Positions 1-14,957 of a stretch of 64,000 bases of DNA are shown here, in pieces. The notes under the pieces are model-generated. The model saw nothing but the letters and a program-made list of their open reading frames with translations, was not told the origin of the DNA and made no database searches. The position numbers and the translations under genes are program-made. Position 1 is the stretch's first letter; the number at the start of each line of letters is the position of its first letter. This DNA is from Sarocladium kiliense (taxonomy: Eukaryota; Ascomycota; Sordariomycetes; Hypocreales; Sarocladiaceae). The stretch lies in assembly GCA_030734395.1 (NCBI GenBank), contig JAUZTG010000017.1, forward strand, positions 806,001 through 870,000, written 5' to 3'.

Positions 1-69
1 TCCCTTATGTCCCAGACTGATATCCGTTTCCAACTTTCTTCACACCAAAGTCATCTCACTCCGCATCGC

Positions 70-1317
<1,248 letters not shown>

Positions 1318-4030
1318 GGCTGCGGTTCTCTGGAGCTAAAGGGGGTATCTTGTACCTGACAAGATGTCCACTGCCAGAGATCTAGGTGTAGAGAGCTTGC
1401 CGTGTCGTTTGTGGCGATTTGTGAGGCCACAACCGTTGGGCGAAGGCTGGTCGAGACGCAGGCCAGCTGGCACAGGTGGACCAAAGAGCTGGGAAAGCGG
1501 TCTGGCTTGGGCTCACTTGACTAATGCCGGGTGTATGAATCAATGTGCCTGTTTGTCGCGTATCTTCTGGCAATTCGACTCGTATATAGGAACGAGGGTT
1601 GAAGAGAGCACGATCGCTCGCTCGTGGTAGTCCCAGGCGTGATGCGGGGGATCTTCGTAGCGCTCGTTCAGCGATTTCGCGGGGTCAACAAGGGGCGCTA
1701 CGGTTGATACCGATTCTCGTCAAGGAGCAAGGCGCTGCGTTTTCCGAGAGTTCTCTCTGCTGTCTAGAGTCTCGAAGTCAGTGATCTGCTCTGCTCTCGA
1801 ATATTGTGTCTTTGCTGCTTATGAGGGAAAGAAAGGAGGCAAAAAGGCACGGTACGGTGGGCAATGGTGGGCTGGCCGTTGGCGCAGTCAGCCCACGAGG
1901 TTGGCTGCCCAGTCGACGACCCCGCTCTCGGGCCAGAAGAAGAGCAACAGCAATGGCAGCTTGTGGATGGTCAGGAGGCCACAATTGTGCCATAAACTGT
2001 GGTCTTCAAATAGACCCCAATCCTTGCGAATCAGAGGCAGAAGCCATGCACCACACTTGCCAATAGGCTTTGTTCTGAAGCTCATCCACATGCTGACCAC
2101 AGTGCCGCATGTTGGGGGGGTTTCCCTTAAGCTCGGGGTTAGAGAGCTCTGGCGCGCAACGGACCGGAGCGCGCCATGGGGCGAATGTACCAAAAAAGCA
2201 ATGGTGGAGTTTTGACAGAGGGGTTCTCCAGAATGTTGAACCAGACACGTACCGTTGTGGTGATGATTAGAGGTCGTCGCAAGGTGTAAAGCTCCGTGAA
2301 AGCTGTATAGCAGATGTGTATGGAAGGAAGGAAGGAGAAGAGAGGAAACGAAAGACAGGAGGAAGAGGAATGGGGACGAGATGGAGGCGAGGAGATCAGA
2401 GCGTTCGTTTGCTGTGATACGACGTTGACTAGGGCCAATCCAGGGAGACAGGTGGAGGAGCTGAGGAGGAGGAGTAGAGGCAGCCTTTTGGAGGAAGTTT
2501 GATGGAGGAGGGGTCACCCTTGATGTACCTGCAGCGCGAACTGCAGGTGTAGGGGTACAAGCATGGGTGGACTAGCAGTGGATGAATCGGGAGTCTGCAG
2601 CCGTTGGTTGCCCACTGAATTAGGCCAAGGCTGCAGGCACCGTAGGCGGTGGTCCTGGCTGGGGGGCTGGTTCTGGATCCAGGCACCGTGCAGTGGCAGC
2701 TCAGCATTCAGGTACAGGAGGGAGGGATGGGGATGGCGGGTATCAGCTTCAGTTACAGCTTCCACCACTTTGATCAATTAGCACGGCATCTATCAATCTA
2801 CCACAATCTTCAGTCGCATTCAGACCTTATCATATGACTCACTTGCACCAATCTACTTGCGTCGTACTACTCAGCAACACCTAGCCCAGCTCACGAATAG
2901 CAGCAGAGCCCTTCCATCCTATCACACTGCCCTTTGGCGCTTAACCAGCGAGGCATCCAATCCTTCTCAGCCGAATGGGCCTCCGAAGGTAAGGTAGCCA
3001 CTCACACCCCCCGTCTCAGAACAGTCCAGGAACAGGACTACCGGCTCGTTTCATGTCCTCCTGCGACACCCTCACCAGCACTAGGGAGCTCGTAGCTAGG
3101 AACTGCCATTGTCCTGAAGACGTGGGGTTGGGTTGGGTTGGACATGTGGTTCAGCATCAGCCTAAGACCCCTGAGCGGCACTTTCAGGCCGCGTGACTTC
3201 GGACGAAAATTCCCCTTCTTAAGTATCCATGCTTATAACACCGACCCTCTATTGATGATCCTCTTTTCCGCCTCTCTCTCTTCAGGTTTCATATCCCAGA
3301 TCCCAGAGCACGGGCCTTACCGCCCGGTGCACACCCCCCTTCGTCCCTCATTGGCCCACCAAACCACCTCGGCGCGTGTTTCACCGTCCTATTGGGGGAC
3401 CCCTTGCGGCCATGTCATAGGTTATCCGCTACTCGCATCGTGCGGACTTGGAAAGTTCTCCCAAGCGAGTCAGTCTGGTCTGGTCCCATCCAAATGCTGA
3501 TTGTTGTTGAGCTCCTTCGTTGTTGGTTGAGAGGATTTGCGGTCAATCCGTGACGGGCTTGTCCGTCCCGTCTTTCCTGCTCGGCGTTTATAGCTTCCGG
3601 TGACACTTCATGTCTCTAAAAATAGAGAGACATCATCGTCCGTAGAATCATTGCTGTTGAGAATCGGCCTCCTGGAGGATTCATAGACGATGTAGTACGG
3701 TTGGTGCCAGGTCGATCGGATCGGATCATGTTAACGAGATACGTGGATCACAAAGACGCGATAGGGGTAGCATATGATGTACCAAAACGTCAGAAGTTGC
3801 TCTTTCTATCGAGTCCACACATGGCATGCCAGCTTCATCAAACACAGCGCATGCTCCTATCAACAACGCTGCCCTTAGAATCTCCATACAAACACCTTCG
3901 ATATCTTGACCGTCACTCACCCATGGACGCCAGCTGCCTTTTTTCTCGTTACTCCTAGGCACGTCGAATGGTACGCTGTGCCCTCTATATCGACAAAACC
4001 GCCCTTCCATCCACTTTGATCCCATTACGT
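1318..4030. other. Intergenic region upstream of the MAPK gene and downstream of SEC24
   Basis: No gene could be supported. The first 1.2 kb is the 5' flank of the MAP kinase gene, with purine/pyrimidine-skewed stretches around 2310-2510 as in long fungal leaders. Open frames here, including one of about 209 codons on the minus strand at 1888-2517, are low-complexity (Ser, Pro, His, Leu runs) and resemble no family. A short GGTTG run lies near 3125-3140 and a perfect 8-bp inverted repeat at 3610-3633. Confidence 0.6.
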
Positions 4031-7022
4031 CTACTGCACGACCTGTAACAAGACCCAAGTCAGTTGTCTGCATTAGAAGAAACACGAAGGGATGTGATCA
4101 ACATACCTTCTCCCGTAGCTGACCCAGCCACTGTGCTGCACTGACACCCTGCTCTGCCCGGTCCTCAATCATGAGAGTTTGAGCCCAGAGCTTCAGGCTG
4201 GGTTCACCGTCCTCGCGCACAATGTACAGGTGCGGTACCGTGATGCTTCCCACACCTAGGCTCTTATGGTCTCTGCTCTTCTGCACGACCGCACGGACCC
4301 GCTCATTGAAGTCTCCCTCCAGCTCAGGTACACGGCCCTTGCCAACATGAAGTTGTGTGCGGTCCTCGACGCCAAACACATCCATGATCAGCTGAGGAAC
4401 AGCCTCACGACCAATCCACAGGAACTGCGTCTGGCCATCGTCAATGAGGTACAGGCCGTAAGGCTGGAACCTCTCTGAGGACAAGTTTAGGGCCGGGGGC
4501 AGGACGATAGCACCAGTCTCCGGATCAGGAATACCAGCATTATCGGGCATGTCGTGGAGGGAATACAGACGCGGGTAGATGTACCTCAGCAGAAGTGGGG
4601 GTGGCAACGTTGACAGGAGGCACAGTGCTGCAGATCGAATGTCGGACGGGATCTGGGCCGACTTCCGCAGACCCACGTTCTTGATCAATCCCAGGAACAG
4701 GACTGGCAATCCGCGCAGGTTGGCAGGGAACTGAAGACCGCCTCCACCCATGCTGCCACCGCCCAGCTCCTTCTTGAAAGTCTGGAGAAGCTCTGTGAGC
4801 TTGCTTTGGAGAGCATCACGGGCGGCATCGAGACCACTTCCTAGCGCACGCTCAACAGCCTTGTGGCTGAAGTAGCTAGTAATTGCGATCTGATCTGCAG
4901 AGGCATACACATCGGAAAGACTGGTGGTTGTTGGCAGGCAGAGAGTCATGACTCGAATGCGACGCTCGCCGTTGCAAGTAGTGTGGAGAACTGCAGCCTG
5001 CAAACAGACGACATTCTTGCCCAAAGTCTCGTCAATCGCAACCTCCACCACATAACACTGGTCGCGAGGGAAGGCAGGGAATGCGCACAGATCAGAGCTG
5101 CGGTTGAAGAAGTTGCCGTAGAATGTGTTCATCCGCAAGCCCGTGGTGGCACGGACACGGAGGACAGCCTCAAGGCCAATTTCTGACGAAAGGTAGTCAC
5201 TGAACTCGGAAGCAAACTTGAGAGCATCCTCGGGTCGAGATGCGTGCCATCCAGGGTAAAACCAAGTTTGACCACCGGTGTAGCGAGGGAGGTTGCTTAA
5301 AGATGCCACGTCCTGGTACTGGGAAGAGAACAAAAACATATCGATCGAAACCTGGTTCTTCGAGCACTCGACCGCAAAGCTCTTGTAGAAGCTGTTTGCG
5401 GTCTGAAGCAAGCTTCCCTCTTTTGATGTACCAAGAAGCTTCTTGTCCTCTCTCATCTCAAGCTTGCCAACGCCAACGTTGGGGAGAGAAGCAGTCAGGA
5501 CGACAATCTTGCCACCCAGGGCTGAGATGAGCTTGTGTCCGGCGCGCAGGGCGGATCCCATGCAAGAGCCATTGCTCTGGTTGTTCTGGAACATCTCCGG
5601 CAGTCGTTGCAGGAACTTCTCAATGCTCTGACGGCTTTCGGAAAGAGGGACCAGGAGGTCGTGAGGGACAGGGAGGAAAGGCTCCTCGAGATCGCTGACA
5701 ACGAGCAAGTTGGTCTCACCGTTCTCCTCGCTATCTTTGGGAATGGAGAAGTAGTGGAGGCTAGAGTCGACAGCCAAGAAGCCCAGTCGTGTCCGCCGAT
5801 CGGCATTAGGTATCCTGTTCAGACTATCCAGAATTGTGCGCGCAGCCGTTGCAAGCAGGCCGTTGGAGACGGCGGCATAGCTGACGTCGAAGCAAAACAG
5901 ATAGACTAGAGGCTGAGGGGGTCGAACCATGTACTCCTGAGGAGCAACGAACTCGACGACAGAGTGGTTCAGCTCGTGGCGGTTCCAACGGTCGACACTT
6001 TGTTGAGCAGCGGCATCCCAGTCGAATGCCTGTGGCACATCGTTGCTCAGATTGCACATGTTGCACCTCCAGCGGTGTCCATTGTCGAGGAAGACGACAA
6101 ATGGGTTGATATATGTTCTGCATCGACGGCATCGAGAGATCACCTGGTCCTGCACAATCGGGACGGGGTCTTCGTCGTCATGAAGAGAGCCGTAAGGCTG
6201 GATCACAAGCGCGAAAGGCAACTTGGACTTCTTCAAGACAGAATTTTGTGTAGGGACAGCGTTGATCGTGGATCGGATGTATTTCGAGGGGCAGTTCGAG
6301 TCGGGGGAGGCCGTAACGGCGGTCTATATCACAATCAGTCCAGATCTCTCGACGATTTAGCAGGGCGAGCTCACGTTAGGCGGGATGTTGATTGGAGGCG
6401 GGGGAAGATCCAGCTCTGAGACGTTAAAGGGCTGGTTCATCAGGTCTGTCGGGTATAGCTGGGCCAGAGGACCACGGTTCATGTGAGGCGCCGTAGGTCC
6501 TTGTGGGCCTGCGAGTTGCGGCTGTTGCTGGTAGGGCTGTGGTTGAGGTCCAGGCTGGCCACCAATCTGCATGGTTCCCATACCCTGAGTGATGCCTGCG
6601 ACGCCTTGAGCAGCGCCAGTAGGCCCAGCTGGCGCCGGGTAACCTTGGTCGGGTGCTGGGTAGCCACCATAACCTGGCTGTTGCGCAGGCGGCTGCTGCT
6701 GGGCATCGTAACCTTGGCCGTACTGTGGGTATCCCTGAGCACCAGGCTGTGGTGGCTGCGGTTGTTGTTGATCAGGCTGAGGATAGCCACCATACGCAGG
6801 TGTTGGTGCGCCAGCAAACTGCTGACCTCCTCCTTGTAGCTGTCCGCCAGCAGCGGCGTTGGCGCCGGAGCCTACATCGAAAGCGCCGGCGGCATAGCCT
6901 CTCTTCTTCTTCTTCCCAGCCGCAGTAGCGACTTCGGGTTGAGGAGCGCCTTGCTGGAAGCCCTGGGACGGGTCAGCCTGTGCGTACTGGCCATACTGGC
7001 CGTCGCCTGAAGGTTCTGCCAT
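4031..7022 (-). CDS. SEC24: COPII coat subunit Sec24
   Basis: Cargo-binding subunit of the inner COPII coat at ER exit sites. Exon 1 (7022 to about 6377) encodes a Pro/Gln/Gly/Tyr-rich disordered N-terminus starting MAEPSGDG, as in Sec24 orthologues. Exon 2 holds the conserved core: the [17 protein letters not shown] segment, the zinc finger ([10 protein letters not shown] with CNMC), the trunk domain ([12 protein letters not shown]) and the gelsolin-like C-terminus. A third coding exon is only 12 nt (4042-4031): removing intron 4106-4043 turns a premature stop after REKV into the ending REKVVQ. Total is about 960 aa, normal for the family. Confidence 0.95.
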
Positions 7023-8806
7023 GCTGACGATGATACTGCGAGAGGTTGTGCGTCAACGAGTAGATCGAGAGATGGTGTTGAGGGAAGCCGAGCTGGGGTC
7101 CAGGGATGGCGGTGGGTGGGGTGTTGGCGAGTGGCGGCGAGTGAGAGGGGAGATACCGCACAAGTGATGAGCTCAAAGCGGTCGAGGAGAGGAGATCGCA
7201 GCCGCTGCCGACAGTTCGAGGTCGGCGGCAAGCAGGATCGTAGGTCGAGTCGAAGTTAGGACGAGGATTGGGAGAGAAAGCGTTGAGAGGTCTCGAGGAC
7301 CAGGAGCTGGATGGAGCTTGTCTCGTGGCGTCAAGAGCGTCGCCGTGGCCTTTTTCCGAGCCGAGCTACCCTACATCTGGAGTCGGTCAAAGGAGGGAGG
7401 AGCTCCAGCCACAGGATGAGGGGTCCTAGCCTCATGTGGCTGATGTCAGCTTCAGCCGTCGTCCCTGGTGTTCCTGTTCTGTCATTACCCATCCTTGACA
7501 CCTGATGACCTTTTTGACGACCTTGCGGTGCCTCGAAATCCTTTGTAGTGATAGAGTATTAATTCAGGCCAAAGTGCAAGTGACTACATGGTCTATGAGA
7601 GTTTTTCATGTGTGGTTAATTTCGAAATCGCGGCTCAAAACCTTATTACTCTGACGAATCCGTCCAGCGGTCCTCCACTATTCTTTCCACAGCACATCTG
7701 TCACAGGAGCGAATGGCATCTAATGAAGTTAATGGAAGTGCAAAACTATCCCCTGCACCCCCATAATACCAGCCGAGCAAGCAAGCCTTTCCGACTAATT
7801 GGAAATCTACAAGTCCTGCTCGAGCCAAACCAGGCTCCGAGGTCAGTCGTTCATACAGGGTAGGTAGGGGCCATCCCGAAATCGCCCTGCACCGAACAGA
7901 ACGCGGTCCTACCTTACCTCAGAGTCTCACCACTCATCCCGTTCATCTGTTTCCAGTTCTCGAAGAACGGAGGGCGCGGCGAGCAGAGTCACTCGGTCAG
8001 CGATACTCGCAACCCCGGCTGATGAAAGTCGCGCATGCCGGTTGCCACACTGGGCGTCGAAGGTGACAGGCAGAACAGCTGGCGTAAGTGGAGCAGCACT
8101 GGAGGTTCCAAGCGCAACGAAGTTGTCATTTCTTCCATAAAGGTATCTCCAAGTAATTCACGTGCTAAGACCAGTTTCTATGTTCATAGAACCGTTACGG
8201 ACGTTGCTAGGTGGATGAGAAGGGTGCAAACTCTATACTTTACCACCCAACTCACAGTTGAGCGACTCCCAACATGGTCTTAAAAGACAGCACTGTCTTT
8301 GCAAGAAATCGTAAGATTCGCTAGATATACAAGCATCCAAAGAGGCTTGGGTTGGCACTGTGATTCAGCTGTTATTGCCGCGTCGTCGGCCACCCGCATC
8401 CTGCGAGCAGGCCAGGGTATTTCCTGTCACCTGGGGACCCCGTTCGTAAGGTACCTATCAACTCGCCATGCGCCGATGTCTGCAATCTCGCATAGCAATC
8501 GAGCATCAGCTACATAGTCGCTCTCAAAGTATAAGTCGTCGGGTCCGAGAAGTTAACACCATCCACATTCAGCAGAAGGCAACAGCACGGCTTGAGTCTT
8601 GGCGGTCAATCGGAGGGTCCCGGAGTGGAAGAAGCAAGCCAGCCGGGCGTGTGCTGAACATACGGTCATTCTCCGGATTTGGGACTCCGATTGCATGGTT
8701 CGAGGGCCTGATTCGTCATGGGAGAATTAATTGGAGTGGCCAACCCGGATACAGGTCGCTGACTGCAAGGCCGTGAGTAATCCACGGAAGCCTGGTGAAC
8801 GCGGCC
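7023..8806. other. Intergenic region between SEC24 and DCL2 (divergent genes)
   Basis: About 1.8 kb between two divergent starts, so it should hold both promoters. I see no conserved coding sequence, RNA gene or repeat. The reading frame upstream of the Dicer start is open back to 8795, but codon 8795 is GTG; the first ATG in frame is 8807. Confidence 0.55.
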
Positions 8807-11800
8807 ATGGGTGTCGATCAAGGCAACAGACCTGGGAGTTCCTCTTCGGGCATTTCCATTTACGATGAGGCTCTCGATGAGGTTGCAGATCGGCCTTCGG
8901 AGCAAGCACCCGTCATTGAATTGCTGTCTGCGTCTGCTGCAGCCCTCGAAAATGCGCATAAAGAGCTGGACGCCACGCAACTTCCGTTGGATCAGGGCCA
9001 TGCTGCATGTGCCATTGAGCATGAGGAGTCCGACTTGACAATGCACTTGAGGTCATATCAACGTGAGATGTTTGAGCAGAGCATCCGACGCAATGTTATT
9101 GTGACTGTAAGAACATTCTACCATCATGACATACCTTTCTGACAAGGCTACAGATGGATACCGGCACAGGAAAGACCAGGGTGTAAGTGTGCCTCATGTA
9201 CAGCATTGTTGGCGTTTCTGAATTATCAGGGCTATTATGCGTATCCAGGCAGAGCTAGAAAGGTGCGATGAAAGCAAGGTACCTTCCTCGAAGCCCATAT
9301 TCTAGTCCTATTCTACCCTCGTTCTATAGATCCCTCATCTAACGACTTGATTATAGCTGGTATGGTTTCTCGCACCGAAGGTTGCGCTCTGTATTCAGCA
9401 GTATGATGCGATTGGAAGGCTCATTCCAGCTGCTTCTATAACTCTCCTGACGGGAAATGAAGCTGTTGACACTTGGAAGGCCAACGTCTGGGGAGCTGTT
9501 CTCAGTGCCACTCGCATCGTTGTCTCTACACCAGCGATCCTCAGAGATGCACTTGCTCATGCTTTCGTCACCATGGATCATCTCACCCTGATAGTGATTG
9601 ACGAAGGTAGGTCGCGCCGCACAGAGCGTATTTGTCATCTCGGCTGATTCACTGTAGCACATAATGCTGCGAAGAACTCACCCGCGCGCCGCATCATGAC
9701 CGACTTCTATCACCCTCGGAAAGAACAAGGTCTCCCAGTTCCGTCAATACTCGGATTGACCGCAAGCCCAAGCATGGGCTCTACTGAAACGCAGCTCTTC
9801 GAGCTCGAGGACACACTCGACGCGCTTTGTATAGCGCCAACGATACATCGTGACGAGCTCTTCCAGCATGCGAACCGACCACAGATCAGCTCTGTTATGT
9901 ACAGACCCAACATCACACTTGGACCCTCGACACCTTCTATTACGAGATTGAATCAAGTCTACCGAGACCTCGATATCAGAACGGATCCATATGTTCTGAA
10001 GCTGAAGGCAGACCCTTCCGATAGAAACCTGCGGAAACTGGAAAGGGCGGTGACAACGAGAAGCACCTGGATTCAAACACAGGTCCGGGGACTTCTGGAG
10101 CGATCCACGGTCGTCCTCACCGAACTCGGACCGTGGGCGGCCGATCGGTATATCTATATGAACGTCAAAGCTTTTCTCGGCCGAACCGAAAAAGCTGAGG
10201 CTTTCTTTGATGCAACATGGCTCGATGCTGAGAAGGTCTACCTCACGGAAGCACTTGGTCACGATTGGGCAGAGCCATCAGAAACACCATCAGGCAGTCG
10301 AGTGTCGGAAAAATGTCAGAAACTTATCCGCACTCTCTTAGCTGCCGGTAACGATCCTGTCGGCATAGTCTTTGCGAGAGATCGCGTTATCGTCACAATG
10401 CTCAAGGATGTGCTCCAATCGCATCCTGCTATTCAAGAAAGGTATCACATTGGAACGCAGGTTGGCGCAAACACATGGATCGGCAGGACCCGAGAACTGT
10501 TTGAAACAAAGGAGCAGATTAACTCTCTGCCGGACTTTATCTCAGGCAAAGTCAACCTCATGATCGCCACCAGTGTTCTCGAAGAAGGCATCGACATTCC
10601 CGCGTGTAACCTCGTCATCTGCTTCAACTTGCCCTCCAATGCGAAGTCATTCATTCAGCAACGCGGCAGAGCGAGGAAGTCGAAGTCAGAACTCATTCTC
10701 TTCTTTGAAGATACGGCCCAATCGCATCTTGAATGGGAGGCTGCCGAGGCGGCTATGAAGCGGCTGTACGAGGACGAAGCCAGGGAGCGCCTGGATCTCA
10801 AGAGAGTGGAGAAGTCCGAAAGCCTGGGAGATGATGTTTACATTGTGAACGAGACTGGAGCGAGGCTCGACTTTGAGAATGCAAAATCGCATCTACAGCA
10901 TTTCTGCGCCGTTCTGGCCCGTGGAGACTACGTCGACGCCAGTCCAGACTACATTACCCATTGCGATGCAGTCAGTGGGGATCTCATGTGCGTTGTGTTG
11001 CTTCCGTCCTTCGTCGCACCCAGTCTTCGCAGGGCTGAGAGTCGTCGAACATGGAGATCAGAGAAGAATGCTACCAAAGACGCCGCATTCCAAGCATACA
11101 AGGCACTGCACCTGGCCGGGTGGCTGACCGACAACCTTCTGCCACTACGGTCTCAGGGTGTCCAGGGTGTCGAGACTCGCGAGGCAATCGTTCAGGTCGA
11201 CCAGCTTCTATGGCCATGGCAATCAATTGCAAAGGCGTGGCAGGAGGGCGACCTGCGCTGGAAATACCCTCTGATCTGTCTTGACGATGCTGGATCATTC
11301 GTTGGGGAATATTTCGTCGTGCTGCCCGTGGAACTGGTGCCTCCAGGAGACATTACAGTCTACTTGGAGGGTGGAAGAACTCAGATTCTTCGCTTTGGCC
11401 TAGGCGAGCAACTTTCCGCAAGTGAAATTGCAGGGCTTCCTGATCACACATCGACCCTGTTAGGGCTTCACTTCAACCACAGATGGCATATGGAAGAGAG
11501 GGCCCATGTCATTAAAGTCATTGCGGCAGGCATCGACATGGCGATGGATGGAATCGGGGCACACGATTTCTCAGTCGAGCAGGACCTGGCTCAGAGCCGG
11601 AAATACCTTGTGCGCGACAGGGAGGGCTGCCCACTGATTTACGAAGGCATAATCCCATCGAAGCCGGAAGTACAGCAGGTCCAATACCCATTCTATGAAC
11701 TTGACAAAGCCCCGAACGACGTGCCATATCTACACCTCTCGAAGTGGACCAAGAGATCCGATTTCTTGCATCCCGTGCACGGTGCACCGGCGAAGGGCGA

Positions 11801-13380
11801 AGGAAGCGGCAAGCCATACAAGCGAGTATACCCATTGCCCTGGGCCCGGGTGGACACAATACCAATTCGACACGCTGAGTTCGGCATGTTGCTTCCGTCA
11901 GTAATTCACGAGGTTGAAGTCATGTTGCTTGTTCAAACTCTATCGACCACGCTTCTCAAAGATGTCGGAATCTCGAACATGGAGCTGTTACGAGAAGCGA
12001 TCAGCTCTCGAAGTGCCTCAGAACCGTATCAGTACGAGAGACTTGAGTTTCTTGGAGACTCTATTCTGAAGTATTGCACTTCGGTGCAGCTTTCCGCAGA
12101 ACGTAGGTTACTGAAGCTTCGGACCATAGGTCATGCTAACCGAGATGATAGATACTGAATGGCCGGAGGGCTATCTTTCGTTTGCCAAAGACAAGCTTGT
12201 AGCCAACTCAAGGCTCTCCAGGGCTGCACTGGAGACAGGACTGTCAAGGTTCATTTTGACGAAGCCTTTCACTGGACAGAAATGGCGACCGCTATACTTG
12301 GTCAATGCTCTCAACCCCAGGGAAGAACAGAATGCGAGGAGGCTATCAACGAAGACGCTCGCAGACGTCGTCGAAGCCTTGATTGGCGCGTCATATGCGG
12401 ATGGAGGACTTTCAAAAGCACTGCAGTGCATTTCTGTCTTCATCACCGAGCCGAGCTGGCGTGACACATCGGTTGGCAGAGACATGATGCTTCGCGCAGC
12501 TAGAAAGGACGACAGGAACTTGGGCGTCGTGGCTCCGGTGCAGGAGATGATTGGCTATGAGTTCAAAACGACTTCGCTGCTATTAGAGGCTCTGACGCAC
12601 GGTTCGTACATTGCCGACTCCGAAGTCCGATCACTGGAGAGATTGGAGTTTCTAGGCGATGCTGTGCTGGACTACATCATCGTCACCAGACTGTATGAGG
12701 CAACGCCGAAGCTTACCCACAGCCAGATGCACATGCTCAAGACGGCTTTGGTAAATGGTGAATTCCTTGCCTTTGTCGCCCTTGAGCGTCGTCACAACGA
12801 TGTTCAGGAGATGGGCACCACAGACGGGGAAGTTGAGGAGCAGTTGGTTCAGAAGCCTCTTTGGATGTTCATGCGCCATACTTCCCCCGCAATAGTCGAG
12901 GAGCAGAAGTCTACGGTCAAGCGACACGAGAGGATGCGCGATGAGGTCAACGATGCTATCGCCTACGGAACACATTATCCCTGGGCTCTGCTGGCCCGCC
13001 TTCAGATGAAGAAGTTCTACTCCGATCTTATTGAAGCACTACTGGGTGCAGTATGGATCGACTCAGGAAGCATTGAACAGTGTGAGATCATGCTAACTCA
13101 TCTCGGCATTCTACCATACCTGGAACGGATACTGCGGGACAATGTCCATGTTCAACATCCCAAAGAGGAGCTGACCAGGGCAGCTGTCTCGGAGAAGATC
13201 AAGTACGTGATCGACGTTCGAGAGGGAGAAGATGGCGAGAAGGAGTGGCTTTGCAAAATTCACCTGGGTGAGCGGATCATTGCTAGTGTTGAGGGAGGAG
13301 TGAACAAGGAGGAAGTTAAGACAAAGGCGGCGGCCGAGGCGCTAACTTTCTTGAATGCGGAGAGAGGCGTTGCCATTTGA
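8807..13380 (+). CDS. dcl2: Dicer-like ribonuclease III, DCL2 type
   Basis: Cuts long double-stranded RNA into small interfering RNAs for RNA silencing and defence against mycoviruses. Introns at 9107-9153, 9183-9229, 9279-9356, 9607-9657 and 12103-12151 leave about 1433 aa. Order of domains: DExD/H helicase (Walker A DTGTGKT, then IDEAHNA, helicase C with QRGRARKSKS), a Dicer dimerisation domain (RLDFENAKSHLQHFCAVL), RNase IIIa (ERLEFLGDSILKY, VVEALIGASYADGG), RNase IIIb (ERLEFLGDAVLDY, DLIEALLGAVWIDSG) and a C-terminal dsRNA-binding-like segment. All acidic residues of both nuclease sites appear intact. The dimerisation-domain sequence fits DCL2 rather than DCL1. Start ATG 8807 gives an ordinary N-terminus, but an upstream exon is possible. 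Confidence 0.93.
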
Positions 13381-13603
13381 GACGGTGATTCAGAGACGAC
13401 GCGGAGACCAAAACTGAGGCGATGGATGAACAGCGTGCAGACGGCGTTGATGGTAGAATGGCCCATGAACGACACACGAATGATGACTGATGCTCTGCTT
13501 ATCGTCCCCGGCATTTGCAGAACAAATGTGTTTCATGCTGACGTTGAATACGCCCGAGTCTATTGTTGAGAACGTAATTCGCTAACTGTAGATTCATCCA
13601 ACA

Positions 13604-14461
13604 TTATGTCAAAGCCTTCAACTGCTCAAGGATGATGTCCACAGCCCATTCCAGCGTCTTACTCATATCCATGTCAACATCCTTCCCCTCCGGCACCCGA
13701 ATCCCCTCATTCCTCAACACCTCACCCTTATACCTCCCCTCGACGTCCCCTCCCTCAAACATCCACGCATGTTCCTCCACATAATTCGGCCAAACAATCA
13801 TATCCACATATCCCGGTGGATCCTGCCAGAACCCCTCAATCGTTGCGTAGCCATCACGAGCCTCACGTCGCTGCTTCGCACGTTCGTAGGAGGCGCGGAG
13901 GAACAGCTTGATGTCGATGTGGGGTTTTACGACGGCCATGGAAGGAGAGTAGAGGAGGAAACCGTCAAATAGGCAGAGAGAGGGGAGGGGCTTTGTGGGA
14001 AGGGAGGAGGAGACTTTGGATTTTAGGGAGGTGATCTTGGAGGATGGGACAGGGCATTTGCCGACGGAGTTGCGGTCTTCTTTGGAGTCTAGTGATGGCT
14101 AGAGGATGTTAGCAGTCAGGTAGATTTTTGGTGAGGAGAAAGAATATTGTAGCACATACTGGGACGGTGGCGTGTGAGCGAATGTATGAGAGAGCTTCTG
14201 CCATGGCAGAAACATCAATGGCCTCAGCACAGTCCCAGTCTAGGACGCCGTTCTTCTTGGGCAACCTGAGTAATACGTCAGAGGCAGATGCACTGATGAA
14301 TATTAAGCACATGGTACATACTCGTCTTCCGGCTTGTAAAAGTCATCTTCGTGTAGAATGAATGTGCTTGGGAAGATGTCTCTGAGCAGTCTCGCGAGTG
14401 TAGTCTTGCCGCTCGACGAGCAGCCGGAAAGACCGACGACGAGTGCTTTGCGCTCTCCCAT
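13604..14461 (-). CDS. NRK1: Nicotinamide riboside kinase (Nrk1-like)
   Basis: Phosphorylates nicotinamide riboside to NMN in the NAD salvage pathway. Three exons give about 240 aa. The start MGERKALVVG leads straight into a P-loop, GCSSSGKTT, followed by the HEDDFYKPEDE segment and, after the first intron, the LDWDCAEAID segment of the NRK fold, then LFDGFLLY. The last exon runs from the FLRASYERAKQRR lid-like region to the stop. The gene is convergent with DCL2 (224 bp between stops) and divergent from PTH2. Confidence 0.88.
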
Positions 14462-14957
14462 GACCAGCTGGAGTTTGCCTTTTGCTTCCTTGAGTAAGGG
14501 GCTCTGAGATTTGAGGGGGAGAAAGGTGATTAAGGTTGGGGTGTTGGAGATATGGCAAAGTGAACCTGGACGCGGTGAGTGAATATAGGGCAGAGGCAGC
14601 CCATGGAAATATCGTGGAGCTGTCGCCGGTGACATTTCTTAGCGCAGTACCGATCACTGATAACGCAGTCACATCAGTGTTGTGGCGCCTGTGGCTGGTC
14701 GCTTGGCGGGCCGCAGATGCTGCAACGAGGTCCCGACGCGACACCGTCCAGGCGGCTAACAGTGGAGCGGCGAAGCCCCTGCAGCCTCACCACGTCACAC
14801 CTTTCTGCCTTTGCCTTTGCCTCTTTTCTCTGACCACTCACTGCTTTGCCGATTGCTTCCCGCTTGCGACATTCCCTGACTCTGTGCCTGTGCTCACCGG
14901 CATCTTCCTTTCCACGGAGCAAAGAGACACCCATTCATCCACCCCAAACCCGCCACC
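14462..14957. promoter_or_regulatory. Divergent promoter region, NRK1 / PTH2
   Basis: A 496-bp gap between two divergent start codons. The 150 bp before the PTH2 start are C/T-rich (TTTCTGCCTTTGCC type), as in many fungal promoters and leaders. No specific factor site was recognised. Confidence 0.5.

Noticed and set aside
1888..2517. 209-codon minus-strand frame between MAPK and SEC24
   Set aside because: Low-complexity Ser/Pro/His/Leu composition, no motif, lies in the long MAPK 5' flank.
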